Source of the DNA: Rhodocyclaceae bacterium UBA2346
Lineage (GTDB): Bacteria > Pseudomonadota > Gammaproteobacteria > Burkholderiales > Rhodocyclaceae
Direction: 5' to 3'
NCBI GenBank assembly: GCA_002344625.1
Contig: DDUE01000024.1
Span: 498 to 17,915, forward strand
Length of the DNA: 17,418 nucleotides
Below, in pieces: positions 14,594 through 17,418 of this stretch. Each line of letters opens with the position of its first letter. Position 1 is the first letter of the stretch. Below the pieces are notes generated by a model that made no database searches, was not told the DNA's origin, and worked only from the letters and a program-made list of their open reading frames with translations. Both the position numbers and the translations under genes were made by a program.

Positions 14594-17302
14594 TCAGGGG
14601 CGCCCGAAACGCCGCGTCAAGGCCTTCTCGAATTCGACCGCCACGAACACCCCGAGCCCGATCGCGACCGGGAGCAGCCAGTGCCGCAATGCCAGCGGCG
14701 CGGTGCCGAACACGGTGTTCATGACCGGCAGGTAGACGAAGGCCGCTTGCAGCAGAAGCAGCGCGCCCAGCGCCACCCATGCGATCGGGTTGGTGAACAT
14801 CAGCGCGAGACGCAGGCTCGACCCGTTCAGAAAACGGCTATTGACCAGGTAGAAGGCCTGCGCGAGCACCAGCGTGCTGACCGCCATGGTGCGGGCGATG
14901 TCCATCGGCATGCCACGGCGCAGTTCGATCTGGAACAGGGCGATGGTCGCGCCGCCGATCAGCAGCGAAACCCGCCCGATGCGCCACAGGAAGGCGCGCT
15001 GCATGATGGGCGCGCCGGGCGCGTGCGGCGGACGCCGCATCACGCCGGGTTCGGCCGGTTCGAACGCGAGCGCCAGTGCGAGCGTGATCGCCACCACCAT
15101 GTTGACCCACAGGATCTGTACCGGGGTCAGCGGCAGCACCATGCCGGAGAGTACCGCCGCAAGCATCACCAGGCCCTGCGCGCCGTTGGTGGGAAGGATG
15201 AACAGGATGGCCTTCTGCAGGTTGTCGTAGATGGTGCGGCCTTCCTCGACCGCGCGCTCGATCGACGAGAAGTCGTCGTCGGCCAGCACGATGTCGGCCG
15301 CTTCCTTGGTCGCCTCGGTGCCCTTGATGCCCATCGCCACGCCGACGTCGGCGCGCTTGAGCGCGGGGGCGTCGTTCACGCCGTCGCCCGTCATCGCCAC
15401 CACTTCGCCGTTGGCCTGCAGCGCCTTGACCAGGCGCAGTTTGTGCTCGGGGCTGGTGCGGGCGAAGATGTCGGTATCGCCCACGATCCGGCGCAGCTCG
15501 GTGTCGGAGGCCGCCTCGATTTCGGCGCCGGTCACCACGCTCGGCGCACCGCCCCGGCCGATGCCCATCTCGAGGCCGATGGCCCGGGCGGTGCCGGCGT
15601 GATCCCCGGTGATCATCTTGACCCGGATGCCGGCGCCGTGGCAGGTACGGATCGCCGCGATCGCTTCGGGGCGCGGCGGATCGATGATGCCGACGAGCCC
15701 CAGGAACACCATGTCCTCGGCGAGATCGTCGATCGCGAGGTCGCGCTTGCCGGCGGGGGTGTCGCGTGCCGCGGCGGCGAGAACCCGCAGGCCCGCGGCG
15801 CCGAGGCGCTCGACATGCGCCTCCCAGAACCCGACGTCGATCGGTTCCGGCCGGTTGGCGGCGCCGAGCTGCGCGGTGCAGCGGGCCAGCAGGCGATCCG
15901 GCGCGCCCTTGAGGAGGATGCGGGTCTTGCCGTCGGGCGTGTCGTTCAAGGTGGCCATGAACTTGTTGTCGGACTCGAACGGAATCGCGGCGACGCGCGC
16001 GTATCCGCCGGCCTCGAACCCGGCCTTGCCCGCCAGTGCCCGCAGTGCGCCCTCGGTGGGCTCTCCGGTGATCCGCCATTGCCCGTCTTCGAGGCTGAGT
16101 GCGGTGTCGTTCGCGACCGCAACGACTTCGATCAATGCGTTGAGCTGCGGATGCGCGGCGAGCGCCACCTGCTCGCCGTCCAGCCTGATCTCACCCTCCG
16201 GGCCGTAGCCGGTGCCGCTCACCGCATAGGTTCCGGCGCGGGTGACGACATGGCGCGCCGTCATCTCGTTGCGGGTGAGGGTGCCGGTCTTGTCGGAGCA
16301 GATCACCGTGACGGCGCCGAGGGTTTCGACCGCGTCGAGTTTGCGCGTGATGGCATTGCGCCGCGCCATGCGTTGCACGCCGAGCGCCAGCGTGATCGTG
16401 AGAATCGCCGGCAAGCCCTCGGGAATCGCCGCGACCGCGAAGCCGATCGAGGCCAGGAAGACGTCGCCCGGCGCGAACCCGTGCAGCATCAGGCCGGTCG
16501 CCACCATCAGCAGCGCGAGTCCGACGATCACCGCCGACAACTGCTTGCCGAACTGCGTCATCTGGCGCGTGAGCGGCGTCTGCAGGGTTTCGACCTCCGC
16601 GATCATGCGGTTGATCCGGCCGATCTCGGTGGCCGGGCCGGTTGCGACGACTACGCCGATGCCCCGCCCGGTCGCGACGATGGTGCCCGAGTAGGCCATG
16701 CAGTCGCGGTCGGCCAGCAGCGCCGTGCGCGTGACCGCGGCGGCGGACTTGTCGGACGGTACCGACTCGCCGGTGAGCGCCGATTCCTCGATGCGCAGCT
16801 TGGTGGCCGCGATCAGGCGCATGTCCGCGGGTACGCGATCGCCCGAGCGCAGGCGCACGATGTCGCCGGGCACCAGCGTATCGGCCGCGACCTCGGTCCA
16901 GTCGCCGTCGCGGCGAGCCTGGGCGTGGACGGACAGCATCTTGCGAATGCCCTCCAAGGCCTGCTCGGCCTTGCCCTCCTGAATGAAGCCGATGACCGCG
17001 TTGACGATGACCACGGCCAGGATCACCCCGGTGTCGATCCAGTGCCCGAGGAGCGCGGTGACCGCCGCCGAGGCGAGCAGGATGTAGATCAGGATGTCGT
17101 GAAAGTGCTTGAAGAAGCGCTTCAGCAAGCCGTCCCGCGTGGTTGCGGGAAGCTGGTTGGGCCCGCAGCGCAGCAAACGGCGCGCGGCTTCGTCCCGGCG
17201 CAGTCCGGCCTCCGTCGTGTCGAGCCGCGCGAGCGCATCCGCGGCGGCGAGCGCGTGGGCGTGTTCGATCGGGTCAGGTGCCTTGTCGGTGGTCTGGAGC
17301 AT
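14594..17302 (-). CDS. P2-type cation-transporting ATPase (Ca2+-ATPase-like, CtpF/PacL-related)
   Basis: This 902-residue, complete P-type ATPase pumps a cation across the inner membrane using an aspartyl-phosphate cycle. In order it has an N-terminal cation-ATPase domain (1-75), actuator motif TGES (177-180), M4 motif PEGLP (294-298), phosphorylation motif DKTGT with Asp337, KGAPD (465-469) in the nucleotide domain, TGD (565-567), TGDGVND (638-644) and six C-terminal helices. Compared with SERCA, the membrane site keeps the M4 Glu (295), an M5 Asn (706) and an M6 Asn (734), but has Gln709, Val737 and Ala738 where SERCA has E771, T799 and D800. Calcium specificity is therefore unproven. AGGAA at 17311-17315 supports ATG 17302. 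The gene lies upstream of the pha operon. Confidence 0.92.
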   Translation of the reverse strand: MLQTTDKAPDPIEHAHALAAADALARLDTTEAGLRRDEAARRLLRCGPNQLPATTRDGLLKRFFKHFHDILIYILLASAAVTALLGHWIDTGVILAVVIVNAVIGFIQEGKAEQALEGIRKMLSVHAQARRDGDWTEVAADTLVPGDIVRLRSGDRVPADMRLIAATKLRIEESALTGESVPSDKSAAAVTRTALLADRDCMAYSGTIVATGRGIGVVVATGPATEIGRINRMIAEVETLQTPLTRQMTQFGKQLSAVIVGLALLMVATGLMLHGFAPGDVFLASIGFAVAAIPEGLPAILTITLALGVQRMARRNAITRKLDAVETLGAVTVICSDKTGTLTRNEMTARHVVTRAGTYAVSGTGYGPEGEIRLDGEQVALAAHPQLNALIEVVAVANDTALSLEDGQWRITGEPTEGALRALAGKAGFEAGGYARVAAIPFESDNKFMATLNDTPDGKTRILLKGAPDRLLARCTAQLGAANRPEPIDVGFWEAHVERLGAAGLRVLAAAARDTPAGKRDLAIDDLAEDMVFLGLVGIIDPPRPEAIAAIRTCHGAGIRVKMITGDHAGTARAIGLEMGIGRGGAPSVVTGAEIEAASDTELRRIVGDTDIFARTSPEHKLRLVKALQANGEVVAMTGDGVNDAPALKRADVGVAMGIKGTEATKEAADIVLADDDFSSIERAVEEGRTIYDNLQKAILFILPTNGAQGLVMLAAVLSGMVLPLTPVQILWVNMVVAITLALALAFEPAEPGVMRRPPHAPGAPIMQRAFLWRIGRVSLLIGGATIALFQIELRRGMPMDIARTMAVSTLVLAQAFYLVNSRFLNGSSLRLALMFTNPIAWVALGALLLLQAAFVYLPVMNTVFGTAPLALRHWLLPVAIGLGVFVAVEFEKALTRRFGRP

Positions 17303-17382
17303 GATGCATGTTCCTGATCGGTCGGCGGGGCGGGGTTCGCGCGCTTCGGCGGCCCCCTGTCCGGCGGACGATCGGTGCGCGG

Positions 17383-17388
17383 ATTATA
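17383..17388 (-). promoter_or_regulatory. Candidate -10 element of the P-type ATPase gene
   Basis: A perfect TATAAT occurs on the minus strand about 80 bases before the ATPase start, in otherwise very GC-rich DNA. The matching -35 would fall at about 17406-17411, where genomic sequence gives way to adapter-like sequence, so it cannot be judged. Confidence 0.4.
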
Positions 17389-17406
17389 CCGGCATGCCGC
17401 GGCGCC

Positions 17407-17418
17407 AGATCGGAAGAG
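17407..17418 (+). other. Illumina adapter remnant at the contig end
   Basis: The last 12 bases, AGATCGGAAGAG, are identical to the start of the Illumina TruSeq read-through adapter. They end exactly at the window edge and should be regarded as non-genomic. Confidence 0.9.

Noticed and set aside
14384..17317. 977-residue plus-strand open frame opposite the P-type ATPase
   Set aside because: It is antisense to a complete ATPase with all catalytic motifs. Its translation is dominated by Arg, Gln, His, Asp and Gly with no hydrophobic core or known motif. Long antisense frames are expected in GC-rich coding DNA.

Overview
The window is 17.4 kb of very GC-rich bacterial DNA that looks like core chromosome. 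It most resembles a betaproteobacterium, perhaps of the Rhodocyclales/Zoogloea/Azoarcus kind. The evidence is the Acidithiobacillus/betaproteobacterial-type glutamate-cysteine ligase next to gshB, the fused group-2 Mrp/Pha antiporter operon, a RquA-like enzyme and strongly G/C-biased third codon positions. The genus is an inference. The right edge ends in a 12-base match to the start of the Illumina TruSeq adapter and the left edge opens with seven G, so this is probably a complete assembled contig with uncleaned ends.

Left part (1-6075): the 3' end of a probable Hsp70/DUF3731 gene converges on a parvulin prolyl isomerase (ppiC). A divergent intergenic region then leads into a tight plus-strand run: gshA, gshB, apbE and a DMT-family exporter, with gshB/apbE and apbE/DMT overlapping. 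After 89 bases comes an Ap4A phosphorylase/ATP adenylyltransferase. The run makes glutathione from Glu, Cys and Gly and adds a flavin transferase and a small-molecule exporter.

Middle (6076-8298): a minus-strand RquA-like SAM-dependent enzyme (possible rhodoquinone biosynthesis), preceded by two dyad-symmetric sequences and a candidate promoter; an unrecognised 83-residue ORF; a tRNA-Arg(ACG) gene with its own consensus-like promoter and intrinsic terminator; and a DUF2784 membrane protein.

Right part (8299-17302): a complete minus-strand phaAB-C-D-E-F-G (mrp/mnh) operon for a multisubunit monovalent cation/H+ antiporter, every junction overlapping by 1 or 4 bases. Upstream on the same strand lies a full-length P2-type cation ATPase whose membrane ion-site residues differ from those of SERCA. 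Together these form an ion-homeostasis block.

No mobile elements, CRISPR arrays, rRNA or phage genes were seen. The most interesting item is the RquA-like gene with its structured upstream region. Most other genes are recognisable members of known families.
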